From contig NZ_CAJYDW010000005.1 of NCBI RefSeq assembly GCF_913774235.1, positions 434,001 through 498,000 of the forward strand: a DNA stretch of 64,000 nt, read 5' to 3'. A program made the translations under genes and the position numbers. How positions within the stretch are numbered: position 1 is the first letter of the stretch; each line of letters starts with the position of its first letter. Positions 52,567-60,873 of the stretch are shown here, in pieces. A model generated the notes under the pieces. It was not told the DNA's origin. It did not search any database and saw nothing but the letters and a program-made list of their open reading frames with translations. This DNA is from an uncultured Pseudomonas sp. GTDB lineage: Bacteria > Pseudomonadota > Gammaproteobacteria > Pseudomonadales > Pseudomonadaceae.

Positions 52567-53961
52567 ATGACCAGCCGTACCCATGCCCTCGACCTCGCCG
52601 CCGCCCACTTCGACAGCGGCGCCTTCCGCGCGCGGCTCGCCGCCGCCGTCGCCCAGCCCACCGAAAGCCAGGAGCCCGAGCGCCAGGCCGAGTTGGGACG
52701 CTACCTGGACGACTTCATCGCGCCCTATGTCGCCAGCCTTGGATTCACCAGCCGGCGGCTGGACAACCCGGTGCCCGGCAAGGGGCCGCTGCTGATTGCC
52801 GAGCGCCTCGAAGACCCGGCCTTGCCGACCCTGCTCAGCTACGGTCACGGCGACGTGGTGCGCGGCGACGGCGGGCGCTGGCGCTCTGGCCTGGCGCCCT
52901 GGACCCTGGTGGAGGAGGGCGAGCGCTGGTACGGCCGCGGGACCGCCGACAACAAGGGCCAGCACCTGATTAACCTGGCGGCGCTGGAGCAGGTCATCGC
53001 TGCCCGCGGTGGGCGCCTGGGCTACAACGTCAAGCTGTTGCTGGAGATGGGCGAAGAGATCGGCTCGGTGGGGCTTCGCACCTTCTGCCAGGAACAGCGC
53101 CAGGCGCTGGCCGCCGACCTCTTCATCGCCTCCGACGGCCCCCGCGTATCGGCGCAGCGCCCCACGCTGTTCCTGGGCGCCCGTGGTACCTTCAATTTCG
53201 ACCTGCACCTGGACCTGCGCGAGGGCGGCCATCACTCCGGCAACTGGGGCGGCCTGCTGGCCAACCCCGGCATCATCCTCGCCCATGCCCTGGCCAGCCT
53301 GGTGGACGCTCGCGGACAGATTCGCGTGCCGGGGCTCAAGCCCGCCGAACTGCCCGCACCGGTACGCCGCGCCCTGGCCGACATCGAGGTCGGCGGCGCG
53401 CCGGGTGATCCGCAAATCGATCCGGGCTGGGGCGAACCCGGGCTGACGCCGGCCGAGCGCGTCTATGGCTGGAACACCTTCGAGTTGCTGGCCTTCACCA
53501 CCGGCAACCCCGAGGCGCCGGTCAACGCCATTCCTCCCAGCGCCCGCGCCCACTGCCAGATCCGCTTCGTCGCCGGTTGCGATTGCACCACCTTCATCCC
53601 GCTGATAGAGGCACATCTCGCCGAGCAAGGCTTTGCCGCCGTACGCGTCACCCGCGCCAAGGACGAGATCCTCCACGCCTCGCGGCTGGACCCGGAGAAT
53701 CCCTGGGTGGACTGGGCCATGACCTCCCTGACTCGCACCCTGGGCGAGAAGCCCGCGCTGCTGCCCAATTTCGGCGGCGGCTTGCCCAACGACATCTTTG
53801 CCGACATCCTCGACCTGCCCACCCTCTGGGTACCCCATTCCTATCCCGCCTGCTCCCAGCACGCGCCCAACGAGCACCTCCTGGCCCCGGTCGCCCGCCA
53901 GGGGCTGCAGCTCATGGCCGGGCTGTTCTGGGACCTCGGCGATCGCTGGAGCCGCAACTGA
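52567..53961 (+). CDS. M20-family metallopeptidase/amidohydrolase (1)
   Basis: 464 residues from the ATG at 52567. M20 dinuclear-zinc site: LSYGHGDVVRGDG (His, Asp), RGTADNKGQH (bridging Asp), and LLEMGEEIGS (Glu-Glu). The last ligand is in VPHSYPACSQHAPNEHLL. Longer than the second copy. Follows the ABC transporter and precedes another M20 gene by TGATG overlap; likely cleaves the imported compound. Cytosolic (no signal). Confidence 0.88.
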   Translation: MTSRTHALDLAAAHFDSGAFRARLAAAVAQPTESQEPERQAELGRYLDDFIAPYVASLGFTSRRLDNPVPGKGPLLIAERLEDPALPTLLSYGHGDVVRGDGGRWRSGLAPWTLVEEGERWYGRGTADNKGQHLINLAALEQVIAARGGRLGYNVKLLLEMGEEIGSVGLRTFCQEQRQALAADLFIASDGPRVSAQRPTLFLGARGTFNFDLHLDLREGGHHSGNWGGLLANPGIILAHALASLVDARGQIRVPGLKPAELPAPVRRALADIEVGGAPGDPQIDPGWGEPGLTPAERVYGWNTFELLAFTTGNPEAPVNAIPPSARAHCQIRFVAGCDCTTFIPLIEAHLAEQGFAAVRVTRAKDEILHASRLDPENPWVDWAMTSLTRTLGEKPALLPNFGGGLPNDIFADILDLPTLWVPHSYPACSQHAPNEHLLAPVARQGLQLMAGLFWDLGDRWSRN

Positions 53962-55115
53962 TGTCCCTCGCCAAGACCGCCGCCCTGGACTGGCTCGCCA
54001 GCCAGCACGAACCCATGACCCGCCTCCTGCAACGCCTGGTCGATACCGATTCCAACAGCTACGACAAGGCCGGCGTCGACGCCGTCGGCGCGGTGCTCAC
54101 CGCGGCCCTGGCCGAGGATGGCATCGAGATCGCCCGCACGCCGGTGGCCGACTTCGGCGATGTCCTCGCCGCCCAGGTCGGCCCGGCGGAAGGCACCGGC
54201 GTGCTGCTGCTCGGCCACCGCGATACCGTCTTCCCGCCGGGTACCGTGGCCGCTCGCGGCTTCACCCGCGACGAGAAAATGGCCTTCGGCCCCGGCGTCG
54301 CCGACATGAAGGGTGGCCTGGTGGCGAGCTGCTTCGCCCTACGTGCCCTCAAGCGCGCCGGGCAGTTGCCCTTTCCGGTACGAGTGCTCTACACCGGCGA
54401 CGAGGAAATCGGCTCCGGCAGCGCCCGACCGCATCTGGAGGCGGCGGCTCGCGAGGCGAGGGCGGTACTCAACTGCGAGCCCGGTCGGGTCAGCGGCAAC
54501 GTGGTCAAGGCGCGCAAGGGCGGCGCCAGCCTGACCATCACGGTAAGCGGCCGCGCCGCCCACGCCGGGGTCAACCACGCCGAAGGCGCCAGCGCCATCC
54601 AGGCCCTGGCGCTCAAGATCGTCAAGCTGCACGCCCTGACCGACTACGAGCGCGGCATCACCACCAACGTCGGCCTGATCGAGGGGGGTACCTCCAGCAA
54701 CACCATCGCCCCCAGCGCCACCGCGCGGCTGGACGTGCGCTTCGTCGCCCTGGCCGACTGGCCCGAGCTGCAGGCGCGCATCGCGGCCATCATCGCCGAG
54801 CAAGAGCTACCGGGGACCCACGCCAGTGTCCTGCCCACCAGCCTCTTCCTGCCGATGGAAGAGCACCTGAGCCGCGACCTGCTGGCGCTCTACCAGCATG
54901 AAGCGCGCGAACTGGGTTTCTCCGTGGAAGGCGAATTCACCGGCGGCTGCGCCGATTCCGGTTTCACCGCCAGCCTGGGCGTGCCCACCCTCTGCGGCCT
55001 GGGCCCGGTGGGCGGCAAGGTGCATACCGACGCCGAATTCCTGGTGCTGGATACCCTGGTCCCGCGCACCCAGGCGTTGGTCGCCACCATCCTGGCCCTG
55101 GCCGTAAAGGCCTAA
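53961..55115 (+). CDS. M20-family metallopeptidase/amidohydrolase (2), CPG2-like
   Basis: 384 residues from the ATG that overlaps the previous stop. Zinc site: LLLGHRDTVFPPG, GPGVADMKGG and YTGDEEIGS. The architecture resembles glutamate carboxypeptidase CPG2 and N-acyl-amino-acid hydrolases. Two different M20 enzymes in tandem suggest successive hydrolysis of one compound or coverage of two variants. No signal peptide. Confidence 0.88.
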   Translation: MSLAKTAALDWLASQHEPMTRLLQRLVDTDSNSYDKAGVDAVGAVLTAALAEDGIEIARTPVADFGDVLAAQVGPAEGTGVLLLGHRDTVFPPGTVAARGFTRDEKMAFGPGVADMKGGLVASCFALRALKRAGQLPFPVRVLYTGDEEIGSGSARPHLEAAAREARAVLNCEPGRVSGNVVKARKGGASLTITVSGRAAHAGVNHAEGASAIQALALKIVKLHALTDYERGITTNVGLIEGGTSSNTIAPSATARLDVRFVALADWPELQARIAAIIAEQELPGTHASVLPTSLFLPMEEHLSRDLLALYQHEARELGFSVEGEFTGGCADSGFTASLGVPTLCGLGPVGGKVHTDAEFLVLDTLVPRTQALVATILALAVKA

Positions 55116-55310
55116 TCCTCTTCCGAAATAAGTGAGGCTCCTAGCCGGCGAGGGTCACAATTGCCGGCGAAGACCCGCCTGTCTATGAGAGGGCTGTAGG
55201 CAGCCAGTCGTCGGCAGGACGAAAGACCCTTCCTTGACAGCCAAGTTATCTGGGCAAATACTCGCGGCAAGATTCATATAGATGACTAGATAACAAGGTG
55301 AATAAAGTCG
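55116..55310. promoter_or_regulatory. Start of compositionally different segment; GntR promoter region
   Basis: 195 nt. TTGACA at 55234 is a candidate -35 with AT-rich DNA downstream; AAGGTG at 55296 precedes the GntR ATG. Base composition is lower in GC from here to about 60 kb. Confidence 0.4.
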
Positions 55311-56042
55311 ATGAATTCTTTATCCAGTGATGCCCGGCTACCGCTGTACCAGCGTCTGCGTGACCAGTTGGCTGAGCAGATCGCCAATAATCGCTGGCGT
55401 CCGGGGGAGGCGATCCCTACTGAAGCGGCGCTGTCTGCGGAATATCAGCTGTCCACCGGCACGGTGCGCAAAGCGATTGATGCATTGGTCAGTGAGGGCA
55501 TTCTGGAACGTCAGCAGGGGCGAGGGACGTTTATTCGACGGCCTCAGTTTCAATCCTCCCTGTTCCGTTTCTTCCGATTTCAGACTGTTTCCGGTGAGCG
55601 TCAGGTCCCGGAGAGTCGCATCCTCTCGATCGAACCCGTTGCAGCACCTTCGGCCGTAGCACAAGCGCTAGGGTTGCCCGCCTATGCGCCGGTCATTCGT
55701 ATTGTCCGTGTGCGATTGCTCGATGTTAAACCGGTGCTCGCCGAAGAAATCTGGTTGCCCCGCCAGCGGTTTCAGGCGCTGCTGGAGATCGACCTCAGTC
55801 GCGCAGGGCCGCTGCTGTATCCGATTTACGAAGAAGTGTGCGGACAGGTTGTTGCATCGGCCGAAGAAACGCTGACCGCCGAATCGGTGAATGACGTGCA
55901 TGCCCGACTGCTCCAGGTAGCGGTCAACAGTCCGGTGATCGTGATTGAGCGTTTGGCCCGCGATTACGCGGGTAGCCCGCTGGAATGGCGTCGCTCGCGC
56001 GGCCACGCGGAGCTTTTCCGCTACCGCGTGGATATTCGCTAA
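55311..56042 (+). CDS. GntR-family (HutC/FadR-like UTRA) regulator
   Basis: 243 residues. GntR winged helix (LPLYQRLRDQLAEQIANNRW, then STGTVRKAIDALVSEGILERQQGRGTFI) and a UTRA effector domain. Probably the local regulator of the downstream MFS, hydrolase and GntP genes. Codon use is less GC-biased than in flanking genes. Confidence 0.88.
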   Translation: MNSLSSDARLPLYQRLRDQLAEQIANNRWRPGEAIPTEAALSAEYQLSTGTVRKAIDALVSEGILERQQGRGTFIRRPQFQSSLFRFFRFQTVSGERQVPESRILSIEPVAAPSAVAQALGLPAYAPVIRIVRVRLLDVKPVLAEEIWLPRQRFQALLEIDLSRAGPLLYPIYEEVCGQVVASAEETLTAESVNDVHARLLQVAVNSPVIVIERLARDYAGSPLEWRRSRGHAELFRYRVDIR

Positions 56043-56175
56043 CGCCCGTCTGCGTAGCGAAGCGTTTCGCGGCGGTTGGATCGCCGCCCGATTGCTGTTC
56101 GTTTGCCAAAGTCGACCCTGTCACGGTGGGGTTGGCAGTCGGCTGCCTTGCGTGACACCTATAAGGATAAGAATC

Positions 56176-57465
56176 ATGTTCAGCTGGTATCGCCAAATCA
56201 CTCCTCGGGAGCGCAAAACATTTTGGGCCTGCTTCGGCGGATGGTCGCTCGACGCCTTGGAAGTACAGATGTTCGGTCTGGCGATTCCGGCGCTGATCGC
56301 CGCTTTCGCCTTGACCAAAGGCGATGCCGGATTGATCAGCGGCGTTACCCTCGTCACCTCGGCACTCGGTGGCTGGGTAGGTGGGACGTTGTCTGACCGC
56401 TATGGCCGGGTGCGCACCTTGCAGCTGATGATTCTGTGGTTCTCGTTCTTCACCTTTCTCTCGGCATTCGTCACGGGCTTCCATCAGCTGTTGGTGGTCA
56501 AGGCGCTGCAGGGTTTTGGGCTTGGCGGGGAGTGGGCGGCCGGCGCGGTGCTGATGGCCGAGACGATCAATCCGCATTATCGCGGCAAGGTCATGGGCAC
56601 CGTACAAAGTGCCTGGGCGGTAGGTTGGGGCCTGGCGGTCGGGGTATTCACGCTGATCTACACCTCTGTGCCGCAGGACATGGCCTGGCGGGTGATGTTC
56701 CTTGTCGGGTTGCTGCCGTCGTTCCTGATCATCTGGGTGCGTCGTAACGTTGAGGAGCCGGACAGCTTCCGGCGCCTGCAAAAAGACAACGCCATCCCGC
56801 AGACTTTCTTCCAGTCACTCGCGGGCATCTTTCGCCCGGAACTGATTCGCGTGACCCTGTTTGGCGGGCTGCTGGGACTGGGCGCGCACGGTGGCTATCA
56901 CGCGGTAATGACCTGGTTACCGACCTTCCTCAAGACCGAGCGCAATCTGTCCGTGTTGAACTCGGGCGGTTATCTGGCGGTGATCATCTTCGCCTTCTGG
57001 TGTGGTTGTGTGGCCAGCGGCTATTTGATCGATCGCATTGGCCGTCGGAAAAACATTGTGCTGTTTGCCTTGTGCTGCGTGGTCACGGTGCAGTGCTACG
57101 TATTCTTGCCGCTGACCAATACGCAGATGCTGTTCCTGGGGTTCCCGTTGGGGTTCTTCGCCGCCGGTATTCCGGCCAGTCTGGGAGCGTTCTTCAACGA
57201 ACTTTACCCTGCCGATGTACGCGGCGCCGGCGTTGGCTTTTGCTACAACTTTGGCCGGGTGCTGTCCGCTGTATTTCCATTTCTGGTCGGGCACATGAGT
57301 GATTCCATGTCACTGGGTTCGGCGATAGGTATCGATGCAGGAATCGCCTACGGCGTGGGGGTACTTGCCGCACTGTGCCTGCCTGAAACCCGGGGCAGGG
57401 ACCTTGAAGCCAATGCCACCTCCGTTCCAGCCACTATCAACGGCAATCAACGCGCTCGGGCGTGA
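56176..57465 (+). CDS. MFS transporter (aromatic-acid/sialate:H+ symporter type)
   Basis: 429 residues from the ATG at 56176; 12 membrane segments. Opens with TFWACFGGWSLDALEVQMFGL, has GGTLSDRYGRVRTL between helices 2 and 3, and ends LPETRGRDLEA, all typical of the carboxylate symporter group (shared by JEN/NanT-like and PcaK-like proteins). Substrate likely an organic acid. Confidence 0.88.
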   Translation: MFSWYRQITPRERKTFWACFGGWSLDALEVQMFGLAIPALIAAFALTKGDAGLISGVTLVTSALGGWVGGTLSDRYGRVRTLQLMILWFSFFTFLSAFVTGFHQLLVVKALQGFGLGGEWAAGAVLMAETINPHYRGKVMGTVQSAWAVGWGLAVGVFTLIYTSVPQDMAWRVMFLVGLLPSFLIIWVRRNVEEPDSFRRLQKDNAIPQTFFQSLAGIFRPELIRVTLFGGLLGLGAHGGYHAVMTWLPTFLKTERNLSVLNSGGYLAVIIFAFWCGCVASGYLIDRIGRRKNIVLFALCCVVTVQCYVFLPLTNTQMLFLGFPLGFFAAGIPASLGAFFNELYPADVRGAGVGFCYNFGRVLSAVFPFLVGHMSDSMSLGSAIGIDAGIAYGVGVLAALCLPETRGRDLEANATSVPATINGNQRARA

Positions 57466-57492
57466 CGATCCAACCTTCAGTAGATAAAACCC

Positions 57493-58323
57493 ATGTCAGC
57501 TCCCCGCCCCAAGTCGATCACCGGCATTGACTCCCATGCCCATGTGTTCCGCCGTGATCTGCAACTGATCGGTGCACGGCGCTACAGTCCCGAGTACGAC
57601 GCCATGCTTGACCAGTACCTTGAGCATTTGCAAACGCATGGTCTGAGTCACGGTGTCTTGGTGCAACCAAGTTTCCTTGGCACCGACAATAGCTACCTGT
57701 TGGCGGCGTTAAAGCAAGCCCCTCAGCAGTTGCGCGGTGTGGTAGTGCTGGAGCCAAGCATCAGTCGTTCTAACTTGAATGACATGGCGCAACTGGGCGT
57801 GGTCGGCGTGCGCCTGAACCTAATCGGCAAGGCGTTACCCGATTTTCGTGACAGTGCCTGGCAAGGGTTTTTCAGCGATATCGCCGATCTTGACTGGCAT
57901 GTCGAGTTGCACCGGGAAGTCAAGGATCTGCCGGGCTTGATCCAGCAATTGACGCCGTTCGGCGTGAAGTTGGTGATCGATCACTTTGGGCGGCCGGACG
58001 CGAAGGCGGGTCTCGATCAGCCCGGGTTTGGCGAGTTGCTTGAGGCCGGATCGAAAGGTTCGATCTGGATCAAGATATCGGGAATCTATCGTTTGGGAGG
58101 CACGCCACAACAGAACATTGATTTCGCGCGAAGGGCATTACCGCTGCTGGAAAAAAGCTTTGGCCTGCATCAATTGGTATGGGGCAGCGACTGGCCGCAT
58201 ACGCAGCATGAGCAAAACATCGATTTCGCCACCGTCGTCGAACAATTGCGAGCTTTGGAGCTTTCGGCGCAAGCCAGAGCTTCGCTGCTGGCGCAAGCGC
58301 CTCGCAGGTTATTTGGTTTTTAG
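57493..58323 (+). CDS. Amidohydrolase-2 lactonase (LigI/galactarolactone-hydrolase-like)
   Basis: 276 residues. TIM-barrel amidohydrolase: H15-A-H17 in GIDSHAHVF, VLVQPSFLGTDN, IDHFGRPDA and VWGSDWPHTQ with the catalytic Asp. Closely matches 2-pyrone-4,6-dicarboxylate lactonase LigI and sugar-acid lactonases of COG3618. Between two acid transporters, so it probably hydrolyses an imported lactone. Its TAG stop is the first three bases of the MITE-like element, so the original C terminus may have been longer or different. Confidence 0.82.
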   Translation: MSAPRPKSITGIDSHAHVFRRDLQLIGARRYSPEYDAMLDQYLEHLQTHGLSHGVLVQPSFLGTDNSYLLAALKQAPQQLRGVVVLEPSISRSNLNDMAQLGVVGVRLNLIGKALPDFRDSAWQGFFSDIADLDWHVELHREVKDLPGLIQQLTPFGVKLVIDHFGRPDAKAGLDQPGFGELLEAGSKGSIWIKISGIYRLGGTPQQNIDFARRALPLLEKSFGLHQLVWGSDWPHTQHEQNIDFATVVEQLRALELSAQARASLLAQAPRRLFGF

Positions 58324-58495
58324 GTTCTATACGAAAAGTCGCCGAGCGAAGGTCAGGCGAGGCCTAGGCGGCCCCGCGAAAAAGGCTGAGGAAGCGGAGT
58401 TTACGAGCGGTAAATGAGCATTGCGACCGGGCTGGCGATCCAGGCCTTTTTCAACGAAGCATCACCGAGCGCAGGCATTTTTCGTACAGAACCTA
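58321..58495. mobile_element. 175-bp MITE-like element with 17-bp terminal inverted repeats
   Basis: Termini TAGGTTCTATACGAAAA (58321-58337) and the complement of TAGGTTCTGTACGAAAA (58479-58495) differ in one of 17 bases. A second inverted pair GAAAAAGGC/GCCTTTTTC (58378-58386, 58444-58452) sits inside. No transposase frame. It looks like the fused ends of an insertion sequence or a MITE and supplies the upstream gene's stop codon. No clear target duplication seen. Confidence 0.65.
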
Positions 58496-58586
58496 GAAGG
58501 ACGAACGCTGCAACTTAGCCGTTACAGCTGCCCTTCAGCTCACCCACTTACAAGAGTTTAGGCACCAGCCCAACCGAGAACCTTTC

Positions 58587-59963
58587 ATGACTCCCTTAGA
58601 TATAGATCTGTTACTGACTGCATTGATCAGCGTCCTGGTGCTGGTAGTGCTGATCGTCTCGCGCCTCAAAATGCACCCACTGCTGGCTTTGCTGGTAGTT
58701 TCCGTCGGCGTAGGCTTTGCAACCGGTATGGAGCCAGATCGCATCGTCTCCCACTTGGTCACTGGCGCCGGCAAGACCCTGGGGGCGGTGGGGGTGGTCA
58801 TCGCGCTGGGGGCGATGCTCGGCAAAATACTTGCGGACGCCGGCGTCACCGAGCAGATTGCTGCGGTCATCCTCAAGCGCACGTCGGATCGGATGATTCC
58901 GTGGGCGATGATGATGGTCGCGTTCGTGATTGGCATTCCGATGTTTTTCGAGGTCGGCCTGGTGATCATGCTGCCGCTGATCTTCAGCGTGGCGCGCAAG
59001 CTGGAAAGTCAGGCGCGCTTCAAGGGTTCAGCCTATATCTATGTGGGCGTTCCGGTGATTGCCGCCCTGGCCGCCATGCATGGTATGGTCCCGCCGCACC
59101 CTGGCCCTTTGACGGCCATCGCCGCGCTGAAAACCTCGGTCGGGCCGACCATGCTCTATGGGTTCCTGGCGGCTATCCCGGCCATGATTCTAGGCGGCCC
59201 ACTGTATGGCGCCTTCATTTCCCCGCGCATGAGCACTCGGCCCGATCAGGTGTTGCTGGATCAGTTCACTCTGGCTGAAAAAGCCGACGATAAACCAAGC
59301 CCCAGCGTCTACCTTGGCGTGCTGGCAGCCTTGCTGCCGGCGATCCTGATGCTGATCCATGCCGGCGCCGAGATGGTATTGGCCAAGGACAATGCGCTAC
59401 TGAAAATGGCCGCTTTCCTCGGCAATCCGCTGATAGCGATGCTGTTGGGCGTGCTGTTCGCCGGGGCGAGTCTGGTACTCGCGCGCGGCGGCGATGCGGA
59501 GCTATTGCGCGAATCGCTGGGCAAGAGCCTCAAGCCAATCGCCTCGATCATCATGATCATCGCCGGCGGCGGTGCATTTCAGGAACTGCTGACCAGTGCC
59601 AAGGTGGGCGATGCCATTGTGCACCTGACTCAGCAGTCGGCGTTCCCTCCGCTGGTCCTCGGTTGGTTGATCGCCATGTTGCTCTCGGTCTCTACCGGTT
59701 CTGCCACGGTAGGTATCGTGGGGGCTGCCGGCTTGCTGGCGCCACTTGCCGGTGCTGATCCCAGCCTCAACCTGCCGCTGCTGGCCTTGTCCATTGGTTG
59801 TGGCTCGCTGTTCTTCAACTACGCCAACCATGCAGGCTTCTGGATGGTGAAGGAATCCTTCGGCATGACGATGGGCGAAGCCACCAAGACCATTTCGGTG
59901 GTGCAATCGATCGTCGCCGTAGTCGGTTTGATCGTGGTGTTGCTGCTGAACGTGGTCGTGTAA
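58587..59963 (+). CDS. GntP-family permease
   Basis: 458 residues, about 12 membrane segments. GntP features: MHGMVPPHPGPLTAIAAL, GKSLKPIASIIMIIAGGGAF, and LLSVSTGSATVGIVGAAGL. Family members import gluconate and related sugar or hydroxy acids by H+ symport. With the lactonase and MFS gene it points to use of a sugar-acid or hydroxy-acid. GC content lower than surrounding DNA. Confidence 0.9.
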   Translation: MTPLDIDLLLTALISVLVLVVLIVSRLKMHPLLALLVVSVGVGFATGMEPDRIVSHLVTGAGKTLGAVGVVIALGAMLGKILADAGVTEQIAAVILKRTSDRMIPWAMMMVAFVIGIPMFFEVGLVIMLPLIFSVARKLESQARFKGSAYIYVGVPVIAALAAMHGMVPPHPGPLTAIAALKTSVGPTMLYGFLAAIPAMILGGPLYGAFISPRMSTRPDQVLLDQFTLAEKADDKPSPSVYLGVLAALLPAILMLIHAGAEMVLAKDNALLKMAAFLGNPLIAMLLGVLFAGASLVLARGGDAELLRESLGKSLKPIASIIMIIAGGGAFQELLTSAKVGDAIVHLTQQSAFPPLVLGWLIAMLLSVSTGSATVGIVGAAGLLAPLAGADPSLNLPLLALSIGCGSLFFNYANHAGFWMVKESFGMTMGEATKTISVVQSIVAVVGLIVVLLLNVVV

Positions 59964-59972
59964 TGACCTGAG

Positions 59973-59997
59973 GCGGCGTCAAACCAGGACGCCGCCA
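59973..59997 (+). terminator. GntP gene terminator
   Basis: Perfect 9-bp stem GGCGGCGTC/GACGCCGCC with a 7-nt loop, 9 nt after the stop. Confidence 0.6.
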
Positions 59998-60197
59998 TCT
60001 GTGAAATCCCTTAATTTATCGTCGATCAGGCGCGGCAGTTACAGCGGATCGGATTCGCGCAGTGCCTCACCGCCCGCTTTTGACCTACTGCCGCCCCACG
60101 CGAAGATCCGCAATGGGGCGATTGCTGTCATCGGCTGATTCCGGTTCAGGGATTTCCAAAATTACGCGACAACGTCGGAAACCGACACCTCTCCTCA

Positions 60198-60219
60198 ACG
60201 GGCGCCGCGCGGCACCCGT
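60198..60219 (-). terminator. acdR terminator
   Basis: 9-bp stem ACGGGCGCC/GGCACCCGT (one G-T pair) with a 4-nt loop, 24 nt past the Lrp-family stop on the minus strand. The rest of 59998-60243 shows no gene. Confidence 0.45.
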
Positions 60220-60243
60220 CCCTTCCTAGCGCCACCCGCCGAA

Positions 60244-60714
60244 TCAGATGGGCAACAACCCATCGGTCTTGACTTCGTTCAGCACGAAAAAGGTGCGCAC
60301 CTGGCGCACGCCGGGCAGGGCGATCAGTCGCTCGCTGTGCAGGCGATTGAAGGCCGCGATGTCCTTGACCCTGAGCTTGATGAAGTAATCCACGTCGCCG
60401 GCTACCAGGTAGCACTCCAGCACCGGGGGCAGGGCGCGGGCGGCCGCTTCGAAGACCTGGAAGGAATCCGGAGTGGATCTGTCCAGCACCACGCCTACCA
60501 GCACCGCGGTTTCTCGTTGCACGGCCTTGGGGTCCACCTGGGCCCTGACGCCGGTGATGACGCCGCTGTCGAACAGCTTGCGGGTGTGGTTCCAGCAGGC
60601 GCTCGGACTCAGGGATACCTGGCGCGCCAGCTCGGCATTGCTCAGGCGGCCGTCCTGCTGCAGCGCCCTCAGGATCTTGCGTTCGACCGGGGTGAGCTCC
60701 TGGGTTTCGCTCAT
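60244..60714 (-). CDS. acdR: Lrp/AsnC-family regulator (AcdR-like)
   Basis: 156 residues from the ATG at 60714; the same frame runs far upstream, antisense to acdS, without meaning. HTH: LRALQQDGRLSNAELARQVSLSPSACWNHTRKLFDSGVI, followed by an AsnC ligand-binding (RAM) domain with YLVAGDVDYFIKLRVKDIAAF. Divergent from acdS by about 160 nt, the known acdR-acdS layout in ACC-deaminase bacteria. Expected to bind near acdS and respond to ACC; the palindromes between are candidates. Confidence 0.82.
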   Translation of the reverse strand: MSETQELTPVERKILRALQQDGRLSNAELARQVSLSPSACWNHTRKLFDSGVITGVRAQVDPKAVQRETAVLVGVVLDRSTPDSFQVFEAAARALPPVLECYLVAGDVDYFIKLRVKDIAAFNRLHSERLIALPGVRQVRTFFVLNEVKTDGLLPI

Positions 60715-60744
60715 CGAAAGATTCTCCTCAATAGGTGAATATTT

Positions 60745-60758
60745 CCCGAATGTTCGGG
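60745..60758. promoter_or_regulatory. Palindrome between acdR and acdS (1)
   Basis: CCCGAATGTTCGGG, perfect 6-bp arms with a 2-nt centre, 30 nt from the acdR start. Candidate Lrp-family site. Confidence 0.45.
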
Positions 60759-60782
60759 TGCTATAGCCGCTCCTGTGAAAAG

Positions 60783-60795
60783 GAAAGCAGCTTTC
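60783..60795. promoter_or_regulatory. Palindrome between acdR and acdS (2)
   Basis: GAAAGCAGCTTTC, 6-bp arms around one base; GAAAGCACC recurs at about 60811. Candidate second half of the regulatory region. Confidence 0.35.
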
Positions 60796-60873
60796 GTACC
60801 GGCCATTCGAAAGCACCTTCTCCACGACTTTGCCTAGCATGGAAGGCGTTCTTTCATCACTGGAGTCGCCGCC

